Source of the DNA: Paralithodes platypus
Lineage: Eukaryota > Arthropoda > Malacostraca > Decapoda > Lithodidae
Length of the DNA: 64,000 bases
Assembly: GCA_032716605.1 (NCBI GenBank)
Contig: CM064480.1
Location: forward strand, 44,571,194 to 44,635,193
Reading direction: 5' to 3'
The position numbers and the translations under genes are program-made. Below are positions 9,174-19,665 of the stretch, piece by piece. The notes beneath the pieces were generated by a model that was not told where the DNA came from, searched no databases, and saw only the letters and a list, made by a program, of their open reading frames with translations. Each line of letters begins with the position of its first letter. The first letter of the stretch is position 1.

Positions 9174-10190
9174 TGTTACGACCGGGACTCGTATAAAACA
9201 AGGGCTCTTAATCATTGGCCTAGAAAGGCACAGAGCCACAACGGTAACACTAGATCCAACCCTCGAACTTATAATGCCGGTGCACAAAAACACCTATACC
9301 CTCCAGAGTTAAATCTGCGATAGCGCGGTATCCTCTAACTTGGTATAAATGCACTACTACTACAGGCTGATGATCTCTGATACAGCCTGATCACAACAAC
9401 ATTCAATTACGTTAATAATGTATACAAGGAAAAAGATAGAGAGCTTAATTAAATCACTGGAATGATTTAATGCAAACAAGAAGAAGGTATAATTAAAGTT
9501 ACTCTAAACAATAATAAACTGTCACTCCTATATTAAAGAAAGTTAATGAAAGTCCTAAAGCATCGAACAGGAATCTTCTGAAGAAAGTTTGATGCTGCTA
9601 AGATGATCGAATCGGATTTTGAACTGTTATATAAAGCAGGAACAAGATATGACAAGTGTAGGGACATACAGTGTTAACTGGCACGGGAATAACGATAAAT
9701 GCGCAATAGTATTATCTCCAACAACAAAAGAAGTACTTCCTCAGGCAACACAAAAGCCTGCTCGGGTTGTGCACCTCAACAACAACCAAGGCTTACAATC
9801 AACGTGAATAAAAATGCTGAATACATAACATAAGAGTTTATAATCCTAATCGGGTGTCTGCTAGGTGAATAAAGTCTAGCTGGGATGTCGTAGGCTAGGA
9901 AACTATGGCTGAGCAAGCGGCTCGTAGCCTAGCGAGGTCCTTAAGACTGTACGGCCAAATTTCGTTAAATGACGGGGTGCTCTCTTGAGAGATCCAGATC
10001 GCTAGTATCTGGTTCTCTCCTGGCGACCCTCTTCAAGTCAAAGCAAAACGAGTCAGCACAGTGCTGGGTGGCAGAGGCAAAAGCCCTCACTCGCAACACA
10101 GTGCTAAACTCACAAGGTACACAGTCAGAAAGACAACCTAGGCTTCCCACGTATCCGTTGCGATTGTACAAGTTCAACAAAACCCTCTCT
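9174..10190 (-). mobile_element. Antisense LTR fragment related to the LTRs at 55.7 and 62.4 kb
   Basis: It begins TGTTACGACCGGGACT, the reverse complement of the 3' end of the LTR that finishes at 58040. Collinear diverged blocks follow: GGGCTCTTAATCATTGG, CTCCAGAGTTAAATCTGCG, GGCTCGTAGCCTAGCGA, and AGAAAGACAACCTAGGCT near 10130. Similarity fades near 10190, matching LTR position about 57050, so roughly the 5' half of the LTR is missing. No internal coding sequence adjoins it, so it is a truncated solo LTR or recombinant. Confidence 0.75.
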
Positions 10191-10534
10191 GATATAAGAA
10201 GGCCTATGGTCCGGACGGTGTTCCTCCTGTTAAATTTCATTCAACAATGGTGGTCATTTTATATGTATTGGTGTGTAGGTGCTTTTATGTTTAAATAAAT
10301 GTATATATTTTCATATTTGTTTTATAGTTCATTTGTTCTTGGGCATTCACATTCTTGTTTTGTTTTGTTTCAGACAAAATTATAATGACAAATAATTAGA
10401 GATCATAATACCTTAGGTGTCAGTCCTCATTGCTATGAACTTTGTAGTATATTATATTGTGTAAGCCATTGTATCAAATGGTAAAAGTTTCATAGCAATA
10501 AATGCTTTGACTTGAATTGAATTGAATGTAGGTG
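10191..10534 (+). other. Possible LINE 3' end
   Basis: 10320-10534 resembles a LINE 3' tail: ATAGCAATAAATGCTTTGAC followed by repeated TTGAATTGAA. Oligonucleotide-repeat tails of this kind are usual for arthropod LINEs. No coding part is attached. Confidence 0.3.
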
Positions 10535-11115
10535 TCCATTTATTCCGAGCGAGCAATAGTGAGCCTGCATTTTAGGAGGAACCAGCCTTCAGCTGAGAAA
10601 TGTGTCTGCCGAAAAATTAATACATTTATCTAGTAGAGGGAGCTTTTTTTTTTTTTTTAATAGCTTCATAAAAGTCGAGGATCCAAACTTAAAAAAAAAA
10701 AAAAAAAAAAAATCCTCTCCCTTTACCTACCTTTTTGTCTCTTCTAGCTCTACCCTCTGCCTCTCTCTCCTTACTTACCTCTTATCTTCCCCCTCCCTCT
10801 CATTTCCCCCTTGGCTTTCCCTCTCCTCCCTCCTCCCCCTCTTCTTCCGTTCTCTGTCCCCTCCCTTCACTTGCTTTCACTTCCTTCTTCTCGCATGTTC
10901 TCCTTGCAGCTCACCAGTCTCTCACATTTCCCCCTTGGCCTTCCCTCCCTCCCCTCCTCCCATTCCCATAACGGTTGAGGGCGAGGGGAAACACACCAAA
11001 TATTGCCGTTATTATCCTCGTTTCTTCTTCTCTCCTTCCTTCCTCTCTCCCCCGTTTAGATTTTTAGTACGACAGGGCAGAGAGTAGTTAAGGGGTGTAA
11101 TGGGAAAGTGAAAGG

Positions 11116-11116
<1 letters not shown>
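10535..11116. repeat. Degenerate MITE core, poly-T/A tracts and CT-rich sequence
   Basis: 10540-10620 resembles the core of the TTAA elements at 17.4 and 50.5 kb (GCGAGCAATAGTGAGCC, CCGAAAAATTAATACATTTA). T and A runs follow at about 10646-10659 and 10690-10711, then a CT-rich stretch to about 11050 whose open frames are low complexity. Confidence 0.5.

Positions 11117-11176
<60 letters not shown>
11117..11176. repeat. (GA)n microsatellite
   Basis: About 30 AG units, almost pure, next to a G-rich patch. Confidence 0.95.
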
Positions 11177-11179
<3 letters not shown>

Positions 11180-11413
11180 AGGGGGTATGCAATTTTGTCC
11201 GTATAAATGACATAGGTCGAATTGTCATATCGGACTCAATAGTTCAGGCACAATATGTATGGTAACTTCAGTACATTGAAAATACTTAAATAATTTGACA
11301 TTCATTCAGGGTCTAGTATAATACATTGGATTTTCAACTAGTTTACAGACAAACTATTGTATCTTGCTGTACAAATAGCACCATATGATTGACTTAATGT
11401 CACCCCAATGTTC

Positions 11414-11507
11414 TTAACCGCTACTGTACCGGCGACGTCTTTTTAATTAAATTCTAGCTATATGTCGACGATTTCGTGCAGCTTAAGAAGGATCTGTGGT
11501 AGTATAT
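11414..11507. mobile_element. Left half of a TTAA MITE
   Basis: TTAA at 11414-11417 is followed by CCGCTACTGTACCGGCGACG, then CTAGCTATATGTCGACGATT and CAGCTTAAGAAGGATCTGTGG, matching the left half of 51153-51359. Homology stops near 11507, where the LINE 3' end begins, so the right half is missing. Confidence 0.6.
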
Positions 11508-12111
11508 TTGTTTCTATGTGAGTGACGGAGACAAAAGGAAGAACTGCCTGTAGCGACTGCTTCCCCCAGAGATGAAAGTGTGACAGGGTCAAAATCAAGG
11601 GCCGTTCGAGCTAAATGGATGGACACAGAGTTTGAAGCAATTTAAGTCGTAGGAAAAGGGAAAGACTGATTCTGGGAGAGAGTTCCAGAGCTCAGCAGTT
11701 GAATAGAAGAAAGACTGAGAATAACGTTTCACTCTTGGGTTGTAGAGTTGCACAGAGTAGGGGTGGGATTGTGTTGAAAGACGGGTACTACATACTCTAC
11801 GTAGAGAAGGTGGTATACACTGGGAAAGCTCTGAGGAACATTTATTATTGTAGTAGCAATAGAATAGCGAGAGAGATGCAACAATGTGGTGAAGAGAGAG
11901 AGATTGCAGAGAGTTAGCGAGTGGACGGGAGTTAATGATACGAAAGGCTTTCCTTTCTACTTTGTCTAGGAGTGCGGTGTGAGAGGATCCTCCCCACACA
12001 TGTGAACAATATTCAATACAAGGACGCACTGTGCCCCTGTACAGAGCAAGAAGATGTGCAGTGGTAAAGAACCCCTTGAGGTAACCACCCAGCATCGGGG
12101 AGGCTGCCTTA
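11508..12111 (-). pseudogene. Jockey-type LINE, 3' part of a second split copy
   Basis: On the minus strand: GGYLKGFFTTAHLLALYRG, VRPCIEYCSHVWGG, DKVERKAFRIINSRPL and the long C-terminal tail including VKRYSQSFFYSTAELWNSLP, followed by about 90 bp of 3' UTR shared with 38056-38150. It ends at the TTA duplication bordering the Harbinger-like insertion; the upstream part resumes at 13514. Confidence 0.85.
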
Positions 12112-13516
12112 AGGGGTTATCACACTTGGCTATTTTTTCGTGGTTTCTGGATCTTCGTTCATAGTTTAGACGACAGTACCGTGGTTTCCCAATCACACAT
12201 GCACCTAGATAATTCACGAAAATACGTACACTCTTTCGTTCTCACTTCGAAATTAATTGGCCTTATTTCGGCCGTTTTAAGCTTCCGTCACGCTATTAAT
12301 ACATCTCAATCCCAATGATAAAGCTGAGCATATATAAAAAACATGGTAAGTATGACTATATTGCTCTCTATTGCCTAAAACAAGCGACATGAATCCACGT
12401 CTGACGGTAAAAGTGAAAGTCAGTGGAAGCAGCAGCACGCTCATGATTGGCTATTTTATCAGTCCCCTGATAATTTATTTGTTATCTGTATTGTTCCTTA
12501 TTCATTCATTAAACTACATATTTTTAAGTAATTTTAACAATTACTTATTAAATTACAGTGTTATCCGAATCTAAAGAGCTATTAACAATAACCGGAAACC
12601 AATAATAATGTATATATCATAAAGTAAACACAAGCGAGATGAAGAAATTATAAACGCAAGCAGTAAGCGAGAGAGTAGACCGACTGCCCACGCCTCTTAG
12701 CCAATCACAGGCCATGATTTACGCATTACCACATTTAAAATAGGCAGTGACGGTCTTTCTTCCCTTGCTTGTTTATATGTACGATTTTATATGTTCCATG
12801 TTCCATAGCTCTTAACCCGTACAGCCCCAGCGACGCGCCTGACGCGTCGGCGATGTATGTAACGCACAGCCCCAGAGACGCGCCTGGCGCGTCACCCTAA
12901 TTGCGCCGACCGTAACCTCAGGTGTAGCCACTCAAGAGGGCTCAGATTTGTATGGGAACTGTGTACGTATCCCACGCAACCGTGCCGATGGTTGAAAACT
13001 CTCAAAGTCCACGTGCGTGCGCGCGAGCGCGCAATAACCTGTTTTTTTGGGGATAATTGCCTTCAATTTTTTACTCTTATAAAATCCGTTTTCGGGGGCT
13101 CTGTAGGACCATTTTTTAAGCTTTTTGAGCGGTTTTTCGTGGTTTTTTCCTTCATTCCTAACCCATTCGCTATTGTTTCTGGAATAAAACCATTTTTTGA
13201 AAACCGGCCGGGTTCTGGTGCGCAAACATTACAAAACTAGCCGGGGCTCCACGGGTTAAGGTTCGAATATCACCTATCACATTATCATTAGATATATCAA
13301 AACTTATCTAGTTTAATAATTATATGGAATATATATGTATTACTATATATTTATACATAAGAAATGTATATCCATGACATAGCCTACTAATTCATGCCCG
13401 AAAATTTCCGTTGATAGACGAAGATCTCCCAAGTTGCTCGGGAAGCGTGGATTGTCGGCAAGACCACGGAAATGGTGGAGACCACGGAAATATTGGCAAG
13501 TGTGATAACCCCTTTA
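12109..13516. mobile_element. PIF/Harbinger-like non-autonomous element, TTA target duplication
   Basis: TTA at 12109-12111 and at 13514-13516 flank termini that are inverted repeats: AGGGGTTATCACACTTG at 12112 and its complement ending at 13513, extending imperfectly about 32 bp to a TTTCCGTGG block. A 3-bp TTA/TWA duplication with such termini is the PIF/Harbinger signature. Removing the insert restores the LINE frame (TSLAKAASPMLGGYLKG across the junction). The element is 1402 bp, of which 448 bp is a nested TTAA MITE; no transposase ORF is visible. Two direct CCACGGAAAT words lie just inside the right end. Confidence 0.8.
12812..13259. mobile_element. 440-bp TTAA MITE, copy 1
   Basis: TTAA at 12812-12815 and 13256-13259 flank a 440-bp element. 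The ends are CCCGTACAGCCCCAGCGACG and the complement of CCCGTGGAGCCCCGGC, so CCC termini with imperfect inverted repeats. Near the left end a 27-bp motif (CAGCCCCAG(C/A)GACGCGCCTG...) occurs twice, 18 bp apart. A near-identical copy in the opposite orientation is at 54162-54607. The ORFs are non-coding in character. Probably mobilised by a piggyBac-type transposase (inference). Confidence 0.85.
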
Positions 13517-13905
13517 GCAAGACTGGTAATATGGTCCTTCCAAGTGAGAGCAGAAGAAAAAGAGACACCATGAATATTGAGAGAAGATGAAGGATGGATT
13601 TTTGTATTGTTGAAGTGTAAGGAATAGTCCTCTGGGAGTTCCAGATGGGTAATAAGATGAAGAAATTGGGTTTTAGAAGCATTAAAGGAAACAAGGTTTT
13701 CTCTGCCCCAATTGGAAATAGTAGTTGGAATCAGAAGATAAGTGTTGCATGGCTTTCATTACGTTTTGTCTTTTGAGGGATGTTGCTGGCTGGGCGTTCA
13801 GGAAAACTAATTGAGGAGTGGAAGGTAGAGTCGTCTGCGTATGAAGGATGGGACTGGCTCAATATGTCATAACATTCACGGAACCAGTTTTGTGTACATA
13901 CAGTA
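13514..13905 (-). pseudogene. Jockey-type LINE, upstream part of the second split copy
   Basis: On the minus strand it encodes SQSHPSYADDSTFHSS (RT YADD box), a thumb region and PNFFILLPIWNSQRTIPYT-like sequence, with frameshifts between blocks. It leads into the 11508-12111 segment once the Harbinger-like insert is removed. The 5' end is lost near 13905. Confidence 0.75.
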
Positions 13906-15145
13906 TAATCAGGGCATCTTTCATTAACCTGGCAAGCACCCCTATGGCCTGTCACTAATGTACTTATAAGCAAATTAATTACCAAATATTCTGACAGAAT
14001 TTGTTATATCTACCATATAAAGTATAATTTATTTTCCATGAGCACCTATATTACTAATATGATGAACATATGAACCTTGAGTGATAAAATAAGTGGGGAA
14101 AGCATTTGGGTGGTAAAAAACTTAAATATTCGCCGCCCAGTCGTATCCTCAGGCGGGAGGTTGGGACATACATTCTCCCTCCTCGACACCTCTCGCTATA
14201 CTGAAGCGAGCGGGTTCAGTCTCGGAACTATATCAGGTTCTTATGTAACTCGCTTGTGCTACGTAACCGCGGGAGATAAATTTGCGCGAAAAAATAACCA
14301 ATAAATTATGAAAATATGAGGAAAAATAGATAATAATTGAGAAGGGGGGGGGAAGGAGGAGAAGGGGGGATTGAGAAACACATGGATTAGTGGTAGGAAA
14401 TACTAGAGAGGAATAATCTTACCTAATGACATATACCTTTGTTTTGAGAAGCCCTGGGGCATTTTTTATGATTTATTTCATGGTCCTGCTTTCGTGAGGT
14501 CCATCACATTCGCTATAAACAAATTTTAGTGAGTTCTATCGCACTTCTCGGGTTAAGCATTTCCAGGGTGTCAGCGTTTAAGGTTTAAGGTCAAAATATG
14601 ATTCACTGTAAAATCTCCCTGACAATGTAATACTAATATATATCCCTATTTAGGTCAGAGTTACTGACCAAGATCATAGTACATATAGATAAATAATTTG
14701 ATCTTTTGTTGTGTTTTAAATTCAAATATTTAAAACAGATATACTATTTTCCTCTAAACTGACAGATCTAATAACACTAATATTACCAGAAATATGCTGT
14801 TCGCCAATACAAAGGTTAGTACAAATATATTTAAGAAAATACTCATATGCCAATCTTCCAGGTAAAGATTGAGTATTGTCAGTGTATGACGTTCCTTACT
14901 TTGTTAGTTTTTCTTATATATTACCATATTTGCCGAGATAGTTACCCGTCGCATGGCAAGGATACATATACTGTTTCCTAACTAACCCCTGCCTGTTCAC
15001 TTCATTTGTCAGTATCATATGTACAAAAACAAATATATTGCTAATTATAGGTCAAGCTTTGACAGTTGGTTATAACATTAATTCAAAGCCCAATATATCA
15101 GTACAATGACAAATCTAAATACATTTAAAGGTCAAGCTATATACA

Positions 15146-15149
<4 letters not shown>
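13906..15149. other. No gene recognised
   Basis: AT-rich noncoding sequence with a purine run near 14340-14370. GGGTTAA at 14552 could be one end of a TTAA element, but no partner was found. No protein-like ORF. Confidence 0.4.

Positions 15150-15181
<32 letters not shown>
15150..15181. repeat. (AT)n microsatellite
   Basis: About 16 AT units, immediately followed by GTACATTATGTGTGTGTG. Confidence 0.9.
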
Positions 15182-15185
<4 letters not shown>

Positions 15186-15224
15186 TTATGTGTGTGTGAA
15201 GTCTATCTCTGTAGTATATCTCAC

Positions 15225-15510
15225 AACTACATGTGAGTTACATGTATAAATGTGTTTACCCTCAGCCAGGATTCAAACCACAGACATTCAGGATGGGAGT
15301 CCATGCTTTAACTAACTACACCACGGCATGATGAAATATAGTTAACCATTTCATATTTATATCAAGGATATGGAGAAATCCTACTTGAAAGAAGTATTTC
15401 ATTCCATACCAAGTTGTAGGATCCATATTCCAGAGTACTCATACAAGGGATTTTTACAACTATTCCCACACAACTCGGGTTGAATTTATTTAATTTAATT
15501 TTCCAAAAGA
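15225..15510 (-). mobile_element. tRNA-headed SINE, family A
   Basis: On the minus strand a tRNA-like head (GTGGTGTAGTTAGTTAAAGC with A box; GTGGTTTGAATCCTGGCTG with B box) lies at about 15250-15330. The shared body (AGTATTTCATTCCATAC, AGGATCCATATTCC, GATTTTTACAACT) is at 15370-15505 on the other side of the head. The same order is seen at 28330-28570, so this is a repeat family, not a tRNA gene. Confidence 0.65.
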
Positions 15511-15646
15511 CAAACATGAAGGCTACATTAACCCTCTCATGCACGGCTCTAAACTTATGTAAGTAATTCAAAGACCGTTCAAATAATCGCCCCATATATA
15601 GAGAAGGCAATACTACAATAATATCGAAAACAAAAACATAAAACCT

Positions 15647-15936
15647 TTAACCCATACTGTACCAGAGGATATTACTTTAAATATACCCGGCAGTGTGGCC
15701 AAAATGGCTTTAGAGGCAGGAGAGCACACCCTCCCACCTCAAAAGTTGGTGAAGTACCGACTCAGCCAACCTGAGAAGTATTGCCAACTCCTCAGAGCAG
15801 TGCCTACAAGTCATGTTAGCAGCTACCGCTTGATACTAAAAGAACCACATATTACTAACGGCCGTTGGCCATCGCTGGTACTGGCAAGTGACTTTTGCTG
15901 ACGGCCGTTGTCCGTTGCCGGTACAGTAAGGGTTAA
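15647..15936. mobile_element. TTAA MITE, CCCATACTGTACC ends
   Basis: TTAA at 15647-15650 and 15933-15936. Ends CCCATACTGTACCAG and the complement of CCCTTACTGTACCGG form a 13-of-15 inverted repeat. The 282-bp interior includes a short open frame (15695-15901) with no recognisable domain, and two ACGGCCGTTG blocks near the right end. Confidence 0.8.
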
Positions 15937-16739
15937 TAATTTTCTTGTAAATTAGATATTTGTAATATTTTCCACTTCAAATCATGATTTACCGCACTTT
16001 ACATTAAGATGATTCCGAAACTCACTAAATAACTGTATTTATATCTTTTTATTCGATGGTGATGTCAGAAATATTCAATCATCAATATTAAATTTTATAG
16101 AAAAATCTAAAACGAAAATTCCTTGGTTTTATAGTACAGCCGGCGGATTGAAACATTCACTCTGTTGGTTTGTTGCTATAAGAGTTGCGTTTTAGGCACT
16201 TTTTCTTACATGCCAAGACAAAATGTATGTTATTCTATAATATTAGGATAAGTAAAAGAACCTCAACACCTCATTATCAGCGTGTAAAGTAAATTGAACA
16301 ATTCCGTCCGGGCGTACTTTAACAGACAATTTCACGAGAAAAATCAATGGCAATATATGATTTTTAGGGCAGCTCTAAATAGTATTTGTAATTTTCTTTC
16401 CAGTGGTTTCATCAAAACATATGTACCATCAATATTCGATTTTTTTTACAAACAAGTCCTTGTCACGGTGAAAATATTGGCAAACTATACAGCTATGGAA
16501 TATATTTCCAGACTTAGGGAATGAAGAAGGAAGCTTATTAAACAAGAACCATGTTTCAAACACTAAAACTTGAATTTATATAGCCTATACATTTTCCTAT
16601 GCGTATACACTGGAGACCGTTAGAACAGATTTGAATGTACTGTACTGTACCATATCTTAACAGTGACCATTTGGTTTGCGTCCGTGTGCGTTTTTTTTTT
16701 TTTTTTTCAAACCACTTAGGACGCGATTGTGTTATCCGG
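15937..16739. other. No gene recognised
   Basis: AT-rich noncoding sequence. The open frame at 16294-16524 shows no family resemblance. A T tract lies at 16691-16707. Confidence 0.35.
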
Positions 16740-16990
16740 TGAGCGAGATGGGTAATATGAAATACAGCATATCTCACAAATACACGTGAGCTACATGAAT
16801 GTTGTTACTTAAAGCCGGGATTCAAACCACGGTCAGTTAATGCTTCCTCCAAGTAGGATTACTCCTTTATATGAATTGGAAATGGATTACAATTATTTAT
16901 CACGCTGTGGTGTAGTTCATTAAACAGGTACTCTCGCCCTGACTGTCCGTGGTTCGATTCCCGGCTGAGGGTGAATATATATATAGATAT
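16740..16990 (+). mobile_element. SINE family A relatives, two heads in opposite orientation
   Basis: A plus-strand head at about 16905-16975 (GTGGTGTAGTTCATTAAACA, GTGGTTCGATTCCCGGCTG) follows an inverted partial head at about 16810-16850 (GGGATTCAAACCACGG). The head is followed by GTGAATATATATATAGATAT, a likely simple-repeat tail. Confidence 0.55.
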
Positions 16991-17056
16991 ATATATATAC
17001 CGGTTCAGAAGGTAACATGAACATATATTCTTCAAGCTTGCATTGAATATGAACAT

Positions 17057-17385
17057 AATTCAATAAAAGAAGAAACTTTGGTTTTGTATTTTATCTTTCT
17101 GACAAAAAAAAAAAAAAACACATAAATACATACATCAAATCCAATCTTGGTTGTTGCCATGGGGTTGGGTGTGATTGAGTCAGATTTTCTCATTTACATT
17201 GCCTGTTGTGCTGAGTTAGATTAGTTACTTCGAGTTTTGTTTGGTAATTACCTTCGTCAACGAAGCTAAACGGAAATTATGTTTTTGCCTGTTTGTCTAT
17301 TTGTTGGTCTGTTTGTCTGTAACATAATATCTCAATATGTTATGAACCGATGTTTACGAAATTTGGTGGGCACAGAGGATATGCG
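17057..17385. other. No gene recognised
   Basis: Noncoding; an A run at 17105-17118 and a small TGTTTGTCTGT-type repeat near 17285-17320. Confidence 0.4.
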
Positions 17386-17756
17386 TTAAGGGGGGATGAT
17401 TCACTTTTTGGGCGATTTTTGCATGTATTAATTATTTTTCTAGTTTCTTCCCTAGACCTCCATCAAATTTAAAAAAAAAATCCATTAGATCCCCCTTCTA
17501 GATTAATTTGTACATTTTTCGGTAGAAAAATGTCCCGGCCGAAGGCCAGTTCTTCCAACATTACGGGCTCACTATCGTTCGCCAGGGGAAAAAATCGACA
17601 CCTGAATAGGACGAAATATCTAAATATTGACGAAGAAATGGGGCGAAAGGTCTTAAAATTGACTAACTAATGGGGCAACCATCTTAAAATCTTAAAACTA
17701 AGGGGGCTAAACATAAGGGAGAATGTGGTCCAGAAAACCTGCCCATCTCCCCTTAA
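17386..17756. mobile_element. 363-bp TTAA MITE, GGGG(A/T)GATG ends, copy 1
   Basis: TTAA at 17386-17389 and 17753-17756. Terminal inverted repeats GGGGGGATGATTCAC and GGGGAGATGGGCAGG (read inward from the right). The core contains GTACATTTTTCGGTAGAAAA and CTCACTATCGTTCGCCAGG. The copy at 50552-50922 has exactly the same internal length and lies in the opposite orientation. Ends starting GGGG are less typical of piggyBac (usually CCC) and would also fit Kolobok, which shares the TTAA target. Confidence 0.8.
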
Positions 17757-17763
17757 GGAAGAA

Positions 17764-18009
17764 TTAATTCCACTTAGCAGGCGATCGATAATTATAATAG
17801 CACATACCTCTGCCATCTTTTGTATTGGATTTCAGCTACATTTAGACGATTTTATGAAGCTTGGGAAGGATAATATATGGTAGCTAAAAGGATGAATTGT
17901 GACAGTATGTAGCCTTTTAATGAGTAGACGTCCTTCCTAAGCTCTACAAAATCGTCTAATAGTTTCCAGAATATATGGGAAAGTAGATCACCGGTACAGA
18001 AGGGGTTAA
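17764..18009. mobile_element. TTAA MITE of the GCTTAGGAAGGAT family, diverged
   Basis: TTAA at 17764-17767 and 18006-18009. The right end read inward is CCCCTTCTGTACCGGTGATC, like other members; the left end is diverged. The hallmark inner inverted arms are present (TAGACGATTTTATGAAGC / CAAAATCGTCTAATAG; GCTTGGGAAGGAT / GTCCTTCCTAAGC). It lies 7 bp from the preceding TTAA element. Confidence 0.6.
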
Positions 18010-18734
18010 TGCTAATATCGATTTAAAAAAACATTTGCCACATTTTACAGGCCAAGTTCCAGAATTTATCAGTCATCCTATTAAATACCTCACAGCACAA
18101 TGTCATAATCAAATACGGCTTCATAATTGTGTCTTCAATAATGAGCTACACAAGTGCTCTTCAGTGTGAGCTGAGATATATGTAGGTGGTGGATCAGTAA
18201 CGGAATGGGTTTAACCTTGTTTTCTGGATATTAGTTTTTATTAGGTATATCATACATTTTAAATATTGTTCATTAGCAATTTGCATATAACGGATGCTAT
18301 CAGTGTAATTAATGTGGAAACTGTCGTCTAAAGCTACTTTGTTTAATCAGTTATTCTCTAGAAATCCTCTTTATGATGTATATCCGGGATATATTGTTCT
18401 CGAATTCAAAAGTTAGGTTACACTTTTTCCACCAACTTTGGACAGCTTATGTTAATCTAAAGGTCACATCAACACAACTGGATGTACAGCCTGAAGTTCA
18501 AATGCTATGATACCAAATTTATGATTTTCGCCCCTCCAGTAAGAACACATTTTGTTGACGCTATCTGGTACGACGTCTTACGGGTTATGATATTATGTTT
18601 CTGGGTGTGGTGTCCCGAGTTCGAATGCCGGGAAGACCATATTCTTTCATTAGTTTACTCAAGTACATTGGGGTTTGTAATTGATGATTAATGCTAAGAA
18701 CGCGGTGTTACTTATTACTGATTGTGTTTGCCAC
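18010..18734 (+). other. Noncoding, with a tRNA-like segment near 18555-18635
   Basis: Mostly AT-rich and unassigned. CTATCTGGTACGACGTCTTA followed by TCCCGAGTTCGAATGCCGG resembles A and B boxes, so a decayed SINE head is likely. The surrounding open frame (18482-18691) runs through it and is not believable as a gene. Confidence 0.35.
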
Positions 18735-19020
18735 TTTCGCGCAATGTATCTTTAGTTTACCCCATAGAAAAACTCCACCCTGACCTCCTTCATACTAAAT
18801 TTGTACATTTATCAGTACACAAATATTCTGGCCAAAAACCGGATTCATCTAATTTGCAGGCTCGCTCTCACTCGCCCATAAAAATTCGACACCTGAATGA
18901 GATGAAGTGCTATATAATCGACTGCCTAATAAGGTGAAACGTCTTAATATCCCCACATTAATGAAGTGAACAGGGAGGGTACAAACGCTCTGTCTCCTAC
19001 CAATTAGGATTAAATTAATA
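18735..19020. mobile_element. Decayed relative of the 363-bp TTAA MITE
   Basis: The element core is recognisable: CTCCTTCATACTAAATTTGT, TTTATCAGTACACAAATATT, AGGCTCGCTCTCACTCGCC, AATTCGACACCTGAATGAG. Intact TTAA ends are not visible. Confidence 0.5.
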
Positions 19021-19487
19021 AAATGTTCTAGCTCTAGGTAGCATGAAACAAGAGACTATTTTGGGTCTGAGGAGGTCTAGCATAAACCTTTTGTAAAAAT
19101 GGGGTTAATGTCACCTGGATGGTGTCTCAGGGTTTGTACTGGTGGTTGTACAAGGGACTGGAGTTCTCGAAAAGAGGCTCCAGTCCTGACGCTATTCTTG
19201 ACTTACAGTGTGCTGGCTTAATAATCCAATAGGGTTGATAGCCTCTCCTATTTTAACTAACTAACTGGTGGTTGTAAGCCTAGCATTGTCAACCTCGATA
19301 ATATGCCAGTGACCAAACTATGATCACACGTTTTCTCTGACAGCAATCACGGTCTTATTAAAATTATTTTCAGTAGGCCTATTAAGTCGCATTTTCAAAC
19401 AATTACTGTGGTTATCATTACACGATTTTATGGATCTTAGTATAGTTTGCTGGGCATCATAGAGGTAATAAATAACTTAATGAACCC
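19021..19487. other. No gene recognised
   Basis: Noncoding. GGGGTTAATG at 19104 could be one end of a decayed TTAA element. Confidence 0.35.
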
Positions 19488-19665
19488 TTATGCGTACAAT
19501 TTTGGTGTCCATATAAAACAAAAATCAATATACTGGAGAGAATACAGAGGAGAGAATCTAAAGTTATTCCTATATTTAGAAATATGCCATTCGAAAAACA
19601 ACCACAAATAGTTGGAATTTTAAGTTTAAAAAATAAGCAGGCTGAGAGGGAACTTATTTAAAGTA
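19488..19665 (+). pseudogene. CR1-like LINE fragment, RT C-terminal block
   Basis: The frame reading LCVQFWCPYKTKINILERIQ then SKVIPIFRNMPFEKQ and ILSLKNKQAERELI has the conserved order of a CR1/jockey RT C-terminus (VQFWSP, ERVQRR, IP..RN, L..R). The same block occurs in the LINE at 54608. It is a short isolated scrap with a stop after 19655. Confidence 0.7.
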
